Shown here piece by piece: positions 62,150-64,000 of a stretch of 64,000 nucleotides of DNA (position 1 is its first letter; each line of letters opens with the position of its first letter). A program made the position numbers and the translations under genes. This DNA is from Mesostigma viride (taxonomy: Eukaryota; Streptophyta; Mesostigmatophyceae; Mesostigmatales; Mesostigmataceae): the NCBI GenBank assembly GCA_009746045.1, contig RPFO01000085.1, forward strand, positions 62,001-126,000. Direction: 5' to 3'. Under the pieces are notes generated by a model. The model was not told the origin of the DNA. It saw only the letters and a program-made list of their open reading frames with translations, and made no database searches.

Positions 62150-62878
62150 CTACTGTTCCCCCTCCCCCCCCAAATCCATATGAACTAACCCCGAAGAAGA
62201 CCCTGGCGAAAAAGCCACTGCTGGAGGGTCACGAGGGAGCGAAGAGGGTGCGGAAGCCTGATTATCATAGGGGAACCCTGGGGGTCCTGCCTGCACAGCA
62301 TTCAGCCTACTAGGGGTAGCTGAGGGAATGCGTCCTGAAGTAGGACGAATAGGAGCACGCTGAGGGGTACGAGGAGGACGTGCGTCGGGATGAGGGGGAG
62401 CACCCGAGAGGAACTTGGGGCACTCACGTTTAAGATGACCTACTTCCTTACAATGATAGCATGTGATATGAGAGACATCAAGAGCTGAAAGATCAGCAAC
62501 GCAGATATCTAATTCTTCTACATAGGAGTTCTCCTCCTCAGGGGTAAGGATAATATTATTAATACGGGAACGGGTAGGGAGAGAAGGAGTGGTGAAGAAA
62601 TCTGCTACTCGCAAGAGATGCTGGCGCACATGCTTGAGGGGCAGATCCGTAAAACGGTAGGCAGAGAACTGGCGCTTGACTTCACGTAATAAAGGTCTAC
62701 TGAGGCCTTGGAGGAAGCGAGCACGTACTTCTGCACCCGACAAATCCCTAATTCGTACCATCTGAGCATCAAACTCTTTCATATACTCCTTAAATGATTT
62801 AGTACCCTGCTGCAAGGTACCAAAGGCTAATCTGTCCTGCCAATCTGAATCAGGAGGGACTAAATGGTTCTCTAAACG
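62150..62878 (-). pseudogene. Gypsy gag, 5' end removed by insertion
   Basis: The open frame continues right of 62815 up to 62878, where the TTAA element begins; the missing N-terminus should resume beyond the window. It carries the retrotransposon gag core (FGTLQQGTKSFKEYMKEF ... RFLQGLSRPLLREVKRQF) and one CCHC knuckle, CYHCKEVGHLKREC (about 62425-62470), followed by a Pro/Arg-rich tail. It would form the particle and bind RNA. Confidence 0.85.
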
Positions 62879-64000
62879 CTTAAGGGGAGGGTCCCATAGA
62901 AATATATCAAAACTTACCCCCCCTAATAACTACAGAAATGCAACTGACAACCACTGAATGATGTTTGGGGACCATAAACATGATGTTTGGGCATGCATAC
63001 CACCACTTGTTGGGGGTACTACCCCCAGCCATACACCGGCTATGAGCTAAAAATAGAAAAAAACGGTGTCCGGGGCACATCTTGCCCAGAACAGTGGGAG
63101 AACCAGTTGCATGAAAAAAGTAATACCCATATAAAAATGTCATGGGACATGGTTTCTACCTAATTGGATCAACAAAATCAGCACATCCCTTTGAGTTATT
63201 AATTTTTGGGCCAAAAATACGCTTTTTTAGGCGGGGCGTCCCCATACACACTCATAACACATCAATTAGGCCTAAAAAGTAATAGTCAAATTCTGTCATG
63301 ACCATAGAAGGCACTGTCAAAGTTTGGTGGCATTCTGAGCTCAGCTGTGGCAGTTATTAATTTTGGCAGTTGGCCACCTGTGCAGACGCTAAGGAAGGCA
63401 TTAGTGAGTATTAAGGCACACTAACACTTCCTATGCCATCCAAAAGGCTCCTGACCATGCCCAATTCGACCACAATGTACAAGGAGGTGGCTGGGCACGT
63501 CATGTGCCCTTGCCTTACCTCGACACGGGCAACCTGTTGCGTGTGTGCACAACAATGAGGCAGGTAGCTCTACATGCCTAGCCGACACTTCTAAAGCATA
63601 TTTCAGGTTTATGGTGTGGGCATCATCCCAAAACCAAGCTCAAACACACCCTAGAAAGCCATATCCACTAATTGCCCAGCAAGGGTAACAACAGACAGTC
63701 CACAGAGAAAGCAGAATTATCATACATGCTGCTTGCCAAGGCTTCTTACCATGGTTACCTTGCCTTGCTAGCATATGAATTAGGGCTCTCCCATTTTAGT
63801 GGGAGAAAGGCCAACAAGACAACGATAACCCCTACCTACGTGCAGTTCCACCCATGCAGTATGCCCCTCAGAAAAACCACTGCCACCTTTCTTTCCAGCG
63901 CAATTGTTTGCCAAGAAACAAACTCAAGCTTGTGAGCCTCTAACCACAATGAAGCCTCTGCTAAGAAAGGCCGCGTCAATATTCACACAAAACTGAGTGC
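62879..64000. mobile_element. Candidate non-autonomous TTAA DNA transposon, copy 2 (runs off the window)
   Basis: Begins TTAAGGGGAGGGTCCC inside the gypsy gag and matches 3566-4680 closely up to the window end, with small indels (for example, an extra ccacttgttgggggtacta-type segment near 63001 absent from copy 1). No ORF is shared by both copies with a recognisable domain, so it is non-autonomous. The right end lies outside the window. Confidence 0.75.

Larger units (their letters stand above)
53102..62878 (-). mobile_element. Ty3/gypsy chromovirus LTR retrotransposon (5' end disrupted)
   Basis: Reads right to left: gag (to 62150), protease-RT, RNase H, [piggyBac derivative], integrase with chromodomain (to 56298), an extra ORF (to 53900), a polypurine tract and the 3' LTR at 53102-53532. 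The PR-RT-RH-IN order and the C-terminal chromodomain place it with the chromoviruses. The gag start and the 5' LTR are missing because the TTAA element at 62879 interrupts it; the remainder should lie beyond 64000. Frameshifts near 60840, 58050, 56955, 56110 and 54670 show that it is inactive. Confidence 0.93.

Overview
The window looks like nuclear DNA of a eukaryotic, probably plastid-bearing and flagellated, protist or alga. Two host genes are supported. One is a minus-strand methionine sulfoxide reductase B (MsrB) whose N-terminal leader looks plastid/thylakoid-directed. The other is a plus-strand nine-exon gene for a single-domain, CatSper-like voltage-gated cation channel. All introns found are GT-AG and in phase. 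There is no bacterial operon structure, rRNA gene or CRISPR array. The species cannot be fixed from the sequence.

Layout. 1-3404: a decayed non-LTR retrotransposon (LINE-A) invaded by microsatellites. 3566-5457: a candidate non-autonomous TTAA-flanked DNA transposon; a second copy begins at 62879 and runs off the window. 6040-7640: msrB, minus strand. 7641-9551: divergent intergenic region with a 345-bp tandem duplication. 9552-20459: channel gene, whose introns hold many minisatellites and degenerate copies of exon 3' ends. 20460-24617: minisatellite, a 5'-truncated LINE copy and a 68-bp palindrome. 24618-48890: one LTR retrotransposon (copia#1) that holds a nest of other elements. 48896-50200: no gene seen. 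50224-53101: decayed LINE-C. 53102-62878: a minus-strand Ty3/gypsy chromovirus, itself interrupted by a piggyBac deletion derivative.

The 24-kb nest was resolved from target-site duplications (TSDs). Copia#1 (TSD CGTTC) was hit by copia#2 (28574-40540, TSD GCAGT). Copia#2 was hit by copia#3 (30543-39826, minus strand, TSD TAAGC). Copia#3 was hit by an ORF1-only LINE (36307-37724, 11-bp TSD). Copia#1 was also hit by a second ORF1-only LINE (40574-42503, 13-bp TSD) and by a piggyBac element (44706-48166, TTAA), which carries a small LINE insertion of its own (44832-45160, 13-bp TSD). Removing each insert with one TSD copy restores an open reading frame at every coding seam I checked.

Most unusual content. 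The three LTR elements share LTR ends AGTT...AACT instead of TG...CA. The two with longer pol regions carry a retropepsin-like domain between integrase and reverse transcriptase (IN-PR-RT-RH) and have HGDD in place of the usual Y-x-D-D. I know of no described Ty1/copia lineage with this combination. Other items of note are the ORF1-only LINEs (parallel to mammalian HAL1), a gag-UGA-pol arrangement, the chromovirus extra ORF and the exon-end copies in the channel gene.
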